64,000 nt of DNA, taken from positions 10,681,007 through 10,745,006 of the forward strand of contig NC_080572.1 in assembly GCF_030247185.1 (NCBI RefSeq), read 5' to 3'. This DNA is from Malaya genurostris (taxonomy: Eukaryota; Arthropoda; Insecta; Diptera; Culicidae). This document shows positions 48,202 through 58,975 of the stretch, piece after piece. The notes beneath the pieces were generated by a model. The model was not told the origin of the DNA, searched no databases, and saw only the letters and a list, made by a program, of their open reading frames with translations. Numbering within the stretch: position 1 is the first letter of the stretch; every line of letters starts with the position of its first letter. Position numbers and translations under genes: made by a program.

Positions 48202-48494
48202 GTCGGTGTTGAACAGTCGTTCGCACCGCACGCGTATAGCTCTTGGCTCCTGGAATTTTTTTCTGGCTACCTAGAGTTTCATTGATTCAAGGCTTCAGTC
48301 TTTTTCAAGGCTACCTGAATCACTAACTAAGTGACTAAGTGATACAAAGAGTGATATTAGAGTGACTAAGTGATACAAAGAGTGATATTAGAGTGACTAA
48401 GAAATTAATCAGCCTTTTTTAAGGCTAGCTAGGAGTCTAATCGAAGACTAATTTAGCCTAGTTAATTTAATTTAAAATTTCATTAATTTCAAAA

Positions 48495-49985
48495 ATGCCT
48501 GCGTCCAACCGGAAAGGCAACAAGCCTAAGGCTAAAAATAATTCAATACGGAATAAATCACAATCCGTTATTCAACATTTTTCTAATAACATTCACGATC
48601 TTATAGAATCTGAATGTAAAAATAAAAGACAACGGACGGATTTCCCTTCCGTTGATCCTATGCCGTCTAACAATATTTACGAGATTCTTCCTGAATCCGA
48701 TTGTAGCGACATAGAAGAAAATTCTTCAAAAATTCCCAAAATGGACGCATGTCGTTCTGGGAAGAAACATCAATCTATGCCACCAGTGACGGTGATGATT
48801 TCAGACTTCAAAGCATTCCGTACTGAGCTTTCTACTTTTCTCCCGGAAGTAAAAGTCTCATTTCAAATCGGACGAAGAGGAGAATGTCGAGTCTTGGTGG
48901 ATGGATTGGAAGATTACGAACGTCTTATTCGATATTTGTCCGAAAAACTTCATAAATTTTATTCATATGATATAAAATCAGACAGACCCTTCAAGGCTGT
49001 CTTGAAAGGATTATCAAATGATCAAAGTATTGATGAAATTAAAAATGAACTAAAAGAATTGCTTGGTTTTGCCCCTTCCCAAGTAATACTTATGAAAAAA
49101 AGAGCGAATGGTACTTCTAAACCACGCTCTGGAATTTCCCATGAACTTTACCTAATACACTTCAATCGAAGTGATGTAAACAATTTGAAAACTTTAGAAA
49201 AAGTACGTTTCATTTCCCACATTAAAATTCATTGGGAACATTATAAACGGCATAATCGTATTGCAAACTTAACGCAATGTCGTCGTTGCCAAGGCTTCGG
49301 TCATGGAACCAAAAATTGTCATATGGATATACGGTGTTTGAATTGTGGTAAATCACATTCGAAAGACGTTTGTACAATGAATGAAACCACTGATAAATTT
49401 TCATGTTCAAATTGCAATGGAAATCATAAATCCAATTATTTGAAATGTCCTGTCAGGGAAAAAATTTTAAACGCTCGTTCGCTTAGACAACAAGTCAAAT
49501 CAACGACCTTAAATTTACAGAATATACCTGAAAATTCTTCTAAGGCACCTGCCAATTCGTCTTCTAACGAAAACAATTTATTGACAGGTAGATCGACCTC
49601 GTCATCATCTTCTTCTAATGTCAGTTATGCTGGTATATTAGGTAGAAAGCTATCTCCTATTTCTTCTAATGTAAATATTCAAAACACAGGACCGCCTTGC
49701 AGTTCTTCTTCGAACGAAAACAATTTATTAATAGGTAGACCGGCCAAATCATCTTCTTCTAATGGCAGTCTACCTACAAATATTCCTTCAATGCCATTCG
49801 CTTCTTTAAATGAAGTCGATTTAGGCGATATAACTGAAAATAAAATGATCTACCTACAAGATCAACTTTTTCAAATGATCATCCAAATGAATTCGACTTC
49901 ATCACTTTTTGAAGCATTTCAAATCGGATGGAAATTTGCAAATAATATTATAATGAATTTAAAATTTAACAGTGATGTTAAATAA
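48495..49985 (+). CDS. Juan ORF1, nucleic-acid-binding Gag-like protein
   Basis: 496 aa, intact. A basic N-terminus (SNRKGNKPKAKNNSIRNK) is followed by an RRM-like middle with FKAVLKGLSNDQSIDEIK. Then come three zinc knuckles at about 260-320: CRRCQGFGHGTKNC, CLNCGKSHSKDVC and CSNCNGNHKSNYLKC. The C-terminal third is Ser/Asn-rich with two related blocks (SSNENNLL.GR). ORF1 proteins of jockey-clade LINEs bind the element RNA and form the RNP that carries ORF2 to the target. It starts at the first ATG of the frame and ends 11 nt into ORF2, which is in the -1 frame. Confidence 0.9.
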   Translation: MPASNRKGNKPKAKNNSIRNKSQSVIQHFSNNIHDLIESECKNKRQRTDFPSVDPMPSNNIYEILPESDCSDIEENSSKIPKMDACRSGKKHQSMPPVTVMISDFKAFRTELSTFLPEVKVSFQIGRRGECRVLVDGLEDYERLIRYLSEKLHKFYSYDIKSDRPFKAVLKGLSNDQSIDEIKNELKELLGFAPSQVILMKKRANGTSKPRSGISHELYLIHFNRSDVNNLKTLEKVRFISHIKIHWEHYKRHNRIANLTQCRRCQGFGHGTKNCHMDIRCLNCGKSHSKDVCTMNETTDKFSCSNCNGNHKSNYLKCPVREKILNARSLRQQVKSTTLNLQNIPENSSKAPANSSSNENNLLTGRSTSSSSSSNVSYAGILGRKLSPISSNVNIQNTGPPCSSSSNENNLLIGRPAKSSSSNGSLPTNIPSMPFASLNEVDLGDITENKMIYLQDQLFQMIIQMNSTSSLFEAFQIGWKFANNIIMNLKFNSDVK

Positions 49986-52628
49986 TTATTTGAATATTTT
50001 AAATTGGAATGCTCGATCTTTGAAATCGAGTGAAGATGAATTTTATAATTTTCTCAAAGTTCACAAAATTCATATTGCCATTGTGACAGAAACTTTTCTT
50101 AAACCAAATGTAAAATTGAAAAGTAATCCACATTATGTGGTTCATCGATTTGACAGGTTTACTGGAATTGGTGGTGGAGTTGCCATTTTTGTCCAACGGC
50201 AAATTAAACATCGAATTTTACCTTCTTTCAATACTAAAGTTATTGAAAGCTTGGGAATCGAAGTTGAAACCATTCATGGAATTTATTTCATCGCTGGAGC
50301 ATATTTGCCATTCCAATGCACCGGCGAACAATTAAATTTCTTTAAAGGCGATTTGCAAAAACTTACAAGATATCGATCGAAATTTTTCGTAATAGGGGAC
50401 TTAAATGCTAAGCATGTCCAGTGGAATTGTTGGCAAAATAACAGAAATGGTAAAATACTTCATAATCAACTCTTAGCTGGTTACTTTACAGTTCTTCATC
50501 CCAGTAATCCTACTTGTTTCTCTTCCGTGAAAAACCCGTCTACAATTGATCTGGTTCTAACAGATCAAAGTCACATTTGTAGTGAACCGATTACTCATGC
50601 TGATTTTGACTCAGATCATCTTCCTGTAACATTCAGACTTTCCAACGAAGCTATAATTAATCCAATTAGTTCTATTTTCAACTATCATAGAGCTAATTGG
50701 TTGGATTACAGATCTCACATTGAAAATCATGTGGATCATGAAACTATTTTAGAAAATTCTGCGGACATCGACACAGCAATTGATAATTTGAATCATTATA
50801 TTAACGAAGCTAGAAATCTTTCAGTTCCCAAAGCTCAAACTAAATTAAATTCTCCTATCATCGATGACAATCTTCAACTGCTCATTCGGTTGAAGAATGT
50901 TCGTCGACGACAATATCAACGTTCTCGTGATCCTGCTATGAAAAACATAGTTAAGGATTTACAAAAAGAAATTAAACATAGATTTACTCTTTTGCGAAAT
51001 GAAAATTTCGCTAAAGAAGTTGAACAAATTAAACCATATTCTAAACCTTTCTGGAAATTTTCTAAGGTTCTTAAGAAACCTCAGAAACCAATTCCTGCTC
51101 TCAAGGAAGGAAATCAAATACTTCTTACAAATGGTGAAAAAGCTCAAAAACTTGCTCAGCAGTTCGAGAGTGTCCACAATTTTAATTTGAACGTTGTGAG
51201 TCCTATTGAAAATGAAGTCTCACTGAAATATGATCATATTTCAACTCAAGTGTTATCACACGATGACATTATTGAGACGAATTTTGATGAAATTAAATCA
51301 ATTATTAGAAAACTTAAAAACATGAAGGCTCCTGGTAATGATGGAATTTTTAATATTCTTATTAAAAATCTTCCCGATGTTGCCTTGAGACTCCTGGTTA
51401 AAATTTTCAACAAGTGTTTTTCATTAGCTTACTTCCCAAAAAGATGGAAAAACGCTAAAGTAATTCCTATCCTAAAACCTGATAAAAACCCAGCAGAAAC
51501 ATCAAGTTATCGCCCAATTAGCTTACTTTCTTCTATCAGTAAACTTTTTGAAAAAATTATCTTGTTAAGAATGATGACTCATATAAATGAGAATTCAATT
51601 TTTTTTTACCAGAGCAGTTTGGATTTCGTCATGAACATTCAACTACTCATCAACTTGTCAGAGTAACGAACATGATAAAATCAAATAAATCTTCTGGGTT
51701 ATCCACTGGAGTTGCTCTTCTAGACATAGAAAAAGCATTCGACAGTGTTTGGCACAAAGGTTTAATAGCAAAAATGTCTGATTTCCAGTTTCCTATTTAT
51801 TTGATCAAAATGATTCAAAATTATTTAACTGATCGTACTCTTCAGGTTAGCTATCAGAATTGTAAATCTGAATTGCTACCCGTACGAGCCGGTGTTCCGC
51901 AGGGTTCGAGTGTAGCTCCAATCTTGTATAATATTTTCACTTCTGATCTTCCAAATCTACCCGTTGGTTGTCAGAAATCGCTATTCTGTGACGACACAAG
52001 TCTGTTAGCCACAGGTAGAAATCTAAGAGTGATCTGCAGTCGCCTACAAAGAAGTTTAAATATTTTCAGTGATTATCTGTCAAAATGGAAAATTAAACCA
52101 AATGCAGCAAAAACGCAATTAATTATCTTTCCTCACAAGCCAAGAGCTTCTTTTCTTAAACCAAACAATAATCACATTCTCAAATTGAATGGCTTGGAAT
52201 TGACATGGTCTGATCAAGCTAAATACTTAGGTTTAACGTATGACAAAAAACTCACTTTCAAGGATCACATTGAAGGAATCCAGGCAAAGTGTAATAAATA
52301 TATTAAATGTTTATATCCTCTTATAAACAGAAATTCTAAGCTCTGTCTAAAAAACAAATTGTTAATTTATAAACAAATTTTCAGACCAGCCATGCTTTAT
52401 GCGGTACCAATTTGGTCAAGCTGTTGTTCCACCAGGAAGAAAACGCTTCAAAGGATTCAGAATAAAATTCTGAAAATGATTCTGAAGCGTCCTCCCTGGT
52501 TTAGTACAAATGAGTTACACAGACTCACAAATATAGAACCATTAGATGTAATGTCACATAATATTATAAGCAAATTCCGACAAAAATCGATGCAATCTTC
52601 AATTGAATCGATTCGCTCTCTGTATTAG
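49975..52628 (+). pseudogene. Juan ORF2, APE endonuclease and reverse transcriptase
   Basis: I use the ATG at 49975 within the ORF1 overlap. Endonuclease motifs: NWNARSL, TETFL, GDLNAKH, SDHLPV (ends about residue 220). Reverse transcriptase: APGNDGIFN, YRPISLLSSISKLFEK, ALLDIEKAFDSVWH, AGVPQGSSVAPILYN and the catalytic FCDDTSLL, where Cys replaces the usual Ala of (F/Y)ADD, as I recall for Juan. The frame breaks at a nine-T run (51599-51607): it is one T short or two too long, so the reading shifts from the frame ending at 51666 to the one from about 51608 to 52628. Otherwise all 884 or so codons are open. A sequencing or assembly slip in the run is a simple alternative, in which case ORF2 is intact. 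Confidence 0.88.
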
Positions 52629-52847
52629 TTAGTAAGTTAGTATATAGGTTCCTTTTCCCCATTACACAATACAAGTAGGTTTAGAATTTTCCCTACACAA
52701 AAATCTCAGAATTGCGGAAGCAAATGTTGTCTTCATGGTAATAACCAAATCATATATATATAACAGGGCTGAAAAGTCACCACTTGTGGCTGAACACCCA
52801 ATTTAAATCTTAATAATTTAATTTTAACTCATATTCCAATAAATAGT

Positions 52848-52879
<32 letters not shown>

Positions 52880-52885
<6 letters not shown>

Positions 52886-52950
52886 ACCGTTCCAACTTTT
52901 TTTCAGGTTTGGTGCTCCGCGTAACTTTTTTAGGCTTGGTATTAGGAGTG
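52880..52950. repeat. Right arm of the long inverted repeat, last part
   Basis: AACTTTTTTTCAGG and TAGGCTTGGTATTAGGAG are the reverse complement of the start of the left arm, with a local duplication of about 30 nt around GTTTGGTGCTCCGCG. Confidence 0.75.
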
Positions 52951-54899
52951 TTAATACATCTAGCACCACTGCTGCTAGTGGTGGTAATATTAGGTACCAT
53001 ATTCGTGTGCATCTTATGTTCGAAACCATAGGTAATACTTTCATCTCTTAACAAACCAATGCCAAAGATTCAAATTAGTCATTTCTGTAGCGCAATTCCA
53101 AAAATATATGTTAAACAATAAAAAATTATTTTTAACATTTGAACGTATGATATATCATACGGTAATATAATACAACGGTATTTTTTCCAAAACAAATCGT
53201 TACCCGATAAACTTGAGAATCATAGTTTTGTAATTGGTCTTCCAAAAATCTCTTGCTATCAAAAAAACAAATCGATTTTGCTATATCTTTGAAAGTTGAA
53301 ATATTCAGAAATATGGCTGCAAAAAATAGTGATATAGAGAGCTTTTGGAATTTGACGAAAACGTGAATTTGGTGTAGAACGCTAGCTTAGAAAAGGAAGT
53401 ATAAATACCTCCAAAACATATTAAACATTGAAAAAACTATCGAACGAGCTTACGATACTCTCAACAAATCGAACAAATATCCCATATATGCAAATACAAA
53501 TAGGTTATCCATTTTCCCTAAAATGAAGAAATGGAAACAAATGAAGTTGTTTATTGCAATCCGCAATTAACCGAAACGAAGTGTATATTTTGGAAGAAAT
53601 GCACCAAATATTTCTTTTTATATTGTGTTTTCATCTCTGATAGTACTTCTACCGGTACTATTTAAAAGACCTTTCTCAAAATATTGGCATATCGCTTATA
53701 TTTTTATTGCTACTGTATTGTCCCAGCGTATGACATATAATACATAGGATAATTTCGCTTGGAAAAGATTTTTAATAGTAATTGGGCATTTTCCAAAATC
53801 TTCAACACAAATTATGATGGAATTAATGATATCTGCTCACTTGAATGAAATTCGAGAACCCTTGGGCTATTATGGGTTAAGTCACGGGACTAGTGCCTTT
53901 TGCAAATTTGTTTGAAATGACTTTTTGCTCAACTTTGTCGAAGTTACTTAGCCTCTATGTTGACTTTGAGGTAGGATAACTCACTTTTAGGGCGAAAAAT
54001 CATATGAAACGAATCTCCAAAAAAAAGCGCCCATCATTCTGAGGAACTTTGCTGAATATACTGTACATCAAAAACCACGTTTTTAACGTGTTATCAATTA
54101 AAAGCTTAAAATTTGGCTTTGAGTCACTGTAGACCTAATTCCACGGAAATAAATTTACTACTTTTTCCATATATATCCAAGTCGAAAAGTTTTACGAAAC
54201 TCAAGAGTAAAAAACAAATTTAATTTGAAACTTCACCATTTGATGCGCTCTTTCAACTTCAACCAGGGTTTATTAAATTTCAATTTACCGTTACCGTTGA
54301 TAAAAAAAAATTAAAATATTTTGCATAATAGAGAGCATCATTCGAACAGCATTTAGTATTTTTTTCGCAGAAAAATATTGAGAGATAAGTCGGTGAAAAA
54401 TGATTTTTGAGGACGCATTTTAGAAATCAAGATTTGCGGTATTCACTGTGTCTCAGCGCAAAATTATCAGAAATCAGAAGTCAAAAAATTTTATATGTAG
54501 AAAGTGTGTGCTGGAGAAGTGGAGTAATTTTTAAAAGGACGATGGGCACGCACTTTTAAACGTGCTTTCGAGAAAAATGCGTGCAAAGACAATACACTCT
54601 GAAAAATCGAAGGAAATAATTTATTTTCCTAGAAGGCGCGTAGGTTCCAACACTTTCTAAAAATCATATGTCTTTCTTTGTATTTAGTTATATGAAAACA
54701 TTTCAAGAATGTTTTGTCAAGTTTTCAAGTGAATCGAAGCAGAACTCTTAAAACTGTGCGCCGACATCTTGCCTCTTCGCAGTATGAGATAAGAAAAGAT
54801 AAAGGCCCATAACTTCCAGAGTTTTGTTCCGAAAGGCTTGAAAATTTGACAAAATATTCTTGAAACGTTTCTCAACACAACCTATATTTCTAGTTTTTA
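52951..54899. other. AT-rich stretch
   Basis: No open frame of note and no match to other parts of the window. Confidence 0.35.
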
Positions 54900-55110
54900 G
54901 CTATAGTGTTATATACCATTCAACTCAGTTCGTCAAGATCGCAAAATCTCTGTGTGTATGAGACAAAAAATGCCATTCAATTTTCTCAGAGAAGGCCTAA
55001 CCGATTTTCACAAAGCTAGATTTAAATGAAAGGTTTTATGGTTCTATAGGCAGCTAATGAAATTCATTTCGATCCGACCTCAGGTTAAGGAAATACAGGG
55101 TGATATGCAC
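54900..55110 (+). repeat. Family R repeat, left piece of a split copy
   Basis: ATACCATTCAACTCAGTTCG, then CTAACCGATTTTCACAAAG and a CCGACCTCAGG core. The same copy seems to end at 56560-56667 (CCGGGTTCCGG, TTAGAAAGGCACCATC), so the elements between were inserted into it. Confidence 0.65.
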
Positions 55111-55420
55111 AAAAAAATGGAAAAAATAGGCACACACTTTTCTCATAGATATCTGAGCCGCTTTCGCCGGTACGAAAGAATACAATTATTGTTGACTTCA
55201 GACAGTGCAAAATTCGACCTTCGATACGAGAACTTGAAGGTTTGCTTAAGAAGCAAATGAATCTTGACATTAAACGTGTGCATTTACTTCAATCAATAAG
55301 ATAAATAATGCTGTTTACATCCAGTTTTATAAAGAGTTGGATGCAATTCAATTCGCAAAAGACAATAACAATGTGCACTATGTTTAGCACGAAAACATTA
55401 GGTACAACATTCCAGTATAC

Positions 55421-55775
55421 CTTATGATAAAAAAGTACCGGAATTTTCATTTTAAAATTCCCGCGCTTGTCCAATCGGTAAACTTTTATTCTCTCAATGT
55501 TGGCAACACTTTTATACATATTCTGTCAAATTTTGGCGCATATCGTACGATTAGCTTTTGTTTGGCGAGCCGAAACCATCCATTAAAAAAAACGCCACAC
55601 GAAAATTTTTCAACTTCTTTGTATAGACGCCAAACAAAAACTAATCGTACGATATGCGTCAAAATTTGACAGAATCTGTATAAAAGTGTTGCCAACGTTG
55701 AGAGAATAAAAGTTTACCGATTGGACAAGCGCGGGAATTTTAAAATGAAAATTCCGGTTCATTTTTGATCATAAG
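55421..55775. repeat. Near-perfect snapback, 131-147 bp arms
   Basis: Arms 55437-55567 and 55628-55758 are reverse complements with 4 mismatches in 131. The similarity extends outward (CTTATGAT / ATCATAAG) to about 147 bp. The loop is 60 nt. Likely a foldback or MITE-type element; no coding sequence. Confidence 0.92.
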
Positions 55776-56536
55776 ATATATGGAAGATAGTGCTATAGAA
55801 GTGCGTGTGCATGATCTTCCCTCAAGCGTCATCGATCCTTATATTCGCAAAACTAAGTCCCAATACGGAGAGATTCTTTCTATCGAAAAAGAAAAGTGGA
55901 AGAATTTTTTCCCCGGTATTCTAAATGGCGTACGTTTGTTACGCATGCGCTTGAGGAGGCCTATACCTTCTTATGTGACATTCGGTCAGGATACAAGAAT
56001 CCCGTGCAAATCACTTGTTACCTATGACAATCATATGGCCACATGCTTCCTTCACACCAACCCCAAGCAACCCCAGTACACCTGTGACAGCCACCAACAA
56101 CAGTGAAGCATCCCCTTCAACGAAACCATCCAACGTATCCCCTATGGAACAAAGTACACCAGCTGCAGTTAACAACTTACCCTCCAACCAACCAGCAACT
56201 GCAAACAATGTACAACAAGACGCATCAGCAACTAGCAACAAAATCAACAACAGTACCACCGATGCGGCAATGGATGACGAGACGAACCGCGAACAAACTG
56301 CCCTTCAATCCTCGCAGGAGGGAAATGGAAGCTCCTCTCCCCCTAGAAAAAAGGGTGACAACGAGATCCAATACAAAAAAAATTATCAAAAAACTCATCT
56401 AAATCGGCCACGTAAAGCTTGTACGCAAATAGGCCCGAATAAAATATCTTTTAAATATATAAAAAAAACACCTATAAGCATGAAATTTGCAAAGCAGATT
56501 TTAAAACTATTAGAACTTGAAGGCCTGGGTGTTTGA
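55765..56536 (+). pseudogene. LINE ORF1 fragment with zinc knuckle
   Basis: Reads VRVHDLPSSVIDPYI, WKNFFPGILNGVR, SYVTFGQDTRIPCKSLVTYD and MATCFLH, then shifts frame near 56050. The second frame is low-complexity (TPVTATNNSEASPSTKPSN and more) and ends SSPPRKK. The first part matches the conserved region before the zinc knuckle (PCKSLVTYDN..ATC) in ORF1 of several mosquito LINEs. The Gln/Asn/Ser-rich part is the usual variable tail. There is no ORF2. One frameshift; 5' and 3' ends missing. Confidence 0.65.
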
Positions 56537-56559
56537 TGTCCGTAAAAGCATTGTATGAC

Positions 56560-56667
56560 TATGACGGTCTCCGGGTTCCGGTTCTGGAAAAACGTTTGTA
56601 AAAAACTGTAAAAAAAAATTTGCAAAAATTTCTCATGAAATGTCAATTAGAAAGGCACCATCAAACC
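56560..56667 (+). repeat. Family R repeat, right piece of a split copy
   Basis: CTCCGGGTTCCGGTTCTGG and AATTAGAAAGGCACCATCAA, the 3' part of family R. Confidence 0.5.
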
Positions 56668-56898
56668 AATAGGGTAACAGAGGTATTTTGGCCCATTTAT
56701 ATATTTTGGCCCACCTAACAAATTTTATGGATTTATTCGATGTGAAGTAACCCACAGTGTATAAATTGTAGCTAATCACATTAAATTGCCTATTGCGGAA
56801 GGGGTTTTCAAAGATTAAAAAAAAGTTTGGTGGATATTTTTACAAAGTGGGCCAAGATAAAATAAATCCAAAAGTGAGCCAAAATACCTCTGTTCCCT
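56668..56898. mobile_element. Small TIR element (MITE), about 230 bp
   Basis: GGGTAACAGAGGTATTTTGG at the left and CCAAAATACCTCTGTTCCC at the right are inverted repeats with one indel. The interior has no coding sequence. A TA lies on both sides, compatible with a TA-type duplication. Confidence 0.75.
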
Positions 56899-58904
56899 TA
56901 GGCACATATAACAGATATATAGGCTGACATAAGAACTGTGTGTAAAATTTGCTCAATCAGCGTGGCGAACACTTGCAGATGTCACCACGATCGACACGAG
57001 ATGCCTCCCCGATTTGGGAACCGCTTTCACATGAGTAGCAATTCACTTCACGCTAGATTTTTGTTTTGCTGTTGATTAAAATGGCAAATTTATTTTTATT
57101 TTATTCCGATCGAATTCTTGTGTGATTTATGCGACATGGAAATAAAGTTGTCTTTAACACTTAGGGAAATCGTGTGATAAATGTTAAAATTGTTGTAGTT
57201 GTAATATTTATATAACAGGCAGGAGGATTTTGTTATCGTTCCGTAACGTAGTGGAACGTTTTGAGAGATCGTGAAAAATTTTGAAAAATTTGGTTCGAGC
57301 CTGTATATCTGTTTCTTGTGTACTAGGTGATTTAAAACAGGGGTTTTCCTCAAATATCTTGTAAAACTTATCTCGCTTACTATAGGTACATGGAAATAAA
57401 AGTAAAATAACAAAAGATGTGTAAAATTGCAATTTTGAGCCATGTATTGGAGGAATTGAGAACCGGAAAGTGCGCATTAAAGAAAATATTTACAATTTTT
57501 GGTAAAAAAAAAACGCTATATGCACTGAATTCTTCTGCCCTTTTTTGGCTGCGTGTTGTTCGTAAGTTTCCTTCATCCAAGTAAGCTATCAACTGAATTC
57601 ACCATAACAACCGAGCTTCAAAGCTTTGAAATATTTCAAAGAGCTTTTCATGTAAGCTTAGATGGCGCTACCGCTTTGCATGAACCTTTCACGGATTTTC
57701 ACTTGTGTTCTGTTAATTACATATTCAACATATGATTTAAATATTTTGCAGACGGTATTAAACATAGATTGTACTAACATAATACTGAACGTGACGAATT
57801 TTTGATTAAAACAATTAATCGAAATATTCATTGTTTTGTATAATACCTTGACCATATGTTATTGAACAGCTCAAATATTATTAACAGCTATTTATTGTTT
57901 TTTTATTTGAAAGACAAGTATTGACCATAAGTAAAAATTTAGTAATATTTCGTTGTACAGCGTCGAAAACTACCTTCATCCACTATGTTAACAAATCCTA
58001 GAGTAGTTTGATTGAGTAATACGTTTTTTTTATCTTCATGCTTCATCCAATACTTACCAAAGCGTCGACCATCCCACAAAAATTCAATCGGCAAAACATT
58101 CGTTCCACCTGATTAAGTATGCACCCTTCGTGAGGGTTTAAACCATATGCGCCTCTAAACAAAGGAAGAAAACCGAATAGTTTGCATTTGCTTTATGAGC
58201 CCCAGAACCCGTTGCAGAGTAACTGAAACTGCAACTGCATGCACCACCAGTCGGCGGCACGGCACGTTCCGAAAAAAAAATCGAACAAGGCCACTCACAC
58301 ATTGATCCAAATGCTCCTGCACGTTAGTTTCCATCCCGGTGTTGTCATCCTGCAGCTGATTTTTTTTACCCTCGTGGCAATATTTTCACCCCCAGGATTT
58401 TTTTTATTCGAGCTTCTTTTGGAAGGGCTCGTGGCTCTCGAACACAATAAGTTCAACGAGAAAAAAAATCGCATTTTTCTTCCGATTTCCCTTGGCAATT
58501 TTTTTATGGTAACCGACCACCGTTCCAGCATGACGATGGCGGGGGTCGAGGATTCACCCTCCTCGGGAGTGGTGGCAAGTCGACAGTCAATGCGTGCATA
58601 CGAAATCGCCAGATTTTTTTTCCTTCTCTCACTCGTTGCTTAGTTTTGCTGCGGTGGTAATTTCACCCCCCGGGTGCAGGAGTAATGTGATATTAAATTA
58701 TAAGTATAGACAGGCTCACGAGTTTTTTTCAATATTGAAGTTCTTTGGGGTGTTCGAGTTTGTGGTACAAAGGTAGGCATAACGATCCGGCGAAGATGAT
58801 TCTGCACTCGTTGGTACAGTCCTCAATGGATTTTAGGAGTTTTCGTGGCACTTATCGGAACCATTCGAACAGCACAACTTTGGAATGTCTAAAAAAGTAA
58901 TGTT
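56899..58904. other. Intergenic region with one GC-richer patch
   Basis: Bases 58120-58700 are richer in GC and hold a 134-codon plus-strand frame (58239-58643) and an overlapping 78-codon minus-strand one. The product has hydrophobic stretches (FHPGVVILQLIFFTLVAIF) but no motif I know, and its Phe/Lys runs come from T- and A-runs. I do not call it a gene. Confidence 0.35.
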
Positions 58905-58975
58905 AGTTTTTATAATATACAAAATTGCAGTAGTAATGTTAGTTTTTATAATCTGTAATGTTAGTTTTTATAGCT
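58905..58975. repeat. Short tandem repeat at the 3' side of the CR1 element
   Basis: Three copies of AATGTTAGTTTTTATA separated by short spacers. On the minus strand this lies past the CR1 3' region, where such elements often carry short repeats. Confidence 0.7.

Larger units (their letters stand above)
48202..52879 (+). mobile_element. Full-length Juan-type (jockey clade) retrotransposon
   Basis: Flanked by AAAGTTACCGTTCCA at 48187-48201 and 52880-52894, a duplication of about 15 bp (its left edge merges with the poly(A)). It has a 5' UTR with a 31-bp unit repeated 2.3 times (48331-48401), ORF1, ORF2 and a 3' tail of about 29 A. Only one reading-frame lesion is visible. The length of about 4.7 kb and the ORF layout are those of mosquito Juan elements. 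It looks like a recent insertion. Confidence 0.93.

Noticed and set aside
55424..55695. Overlapping 70-80 codon frames on both strands
   Set aside because: They lie in the arms of a near-perfect hairpin and mirror each other.
58239..58643. 134-codon frame in a GC-richer patch
   Set aside because: No motif, Phe and Lys runs caused by T and A runs, and a competing minus-strand frame. There is no splice or poly(A) support.
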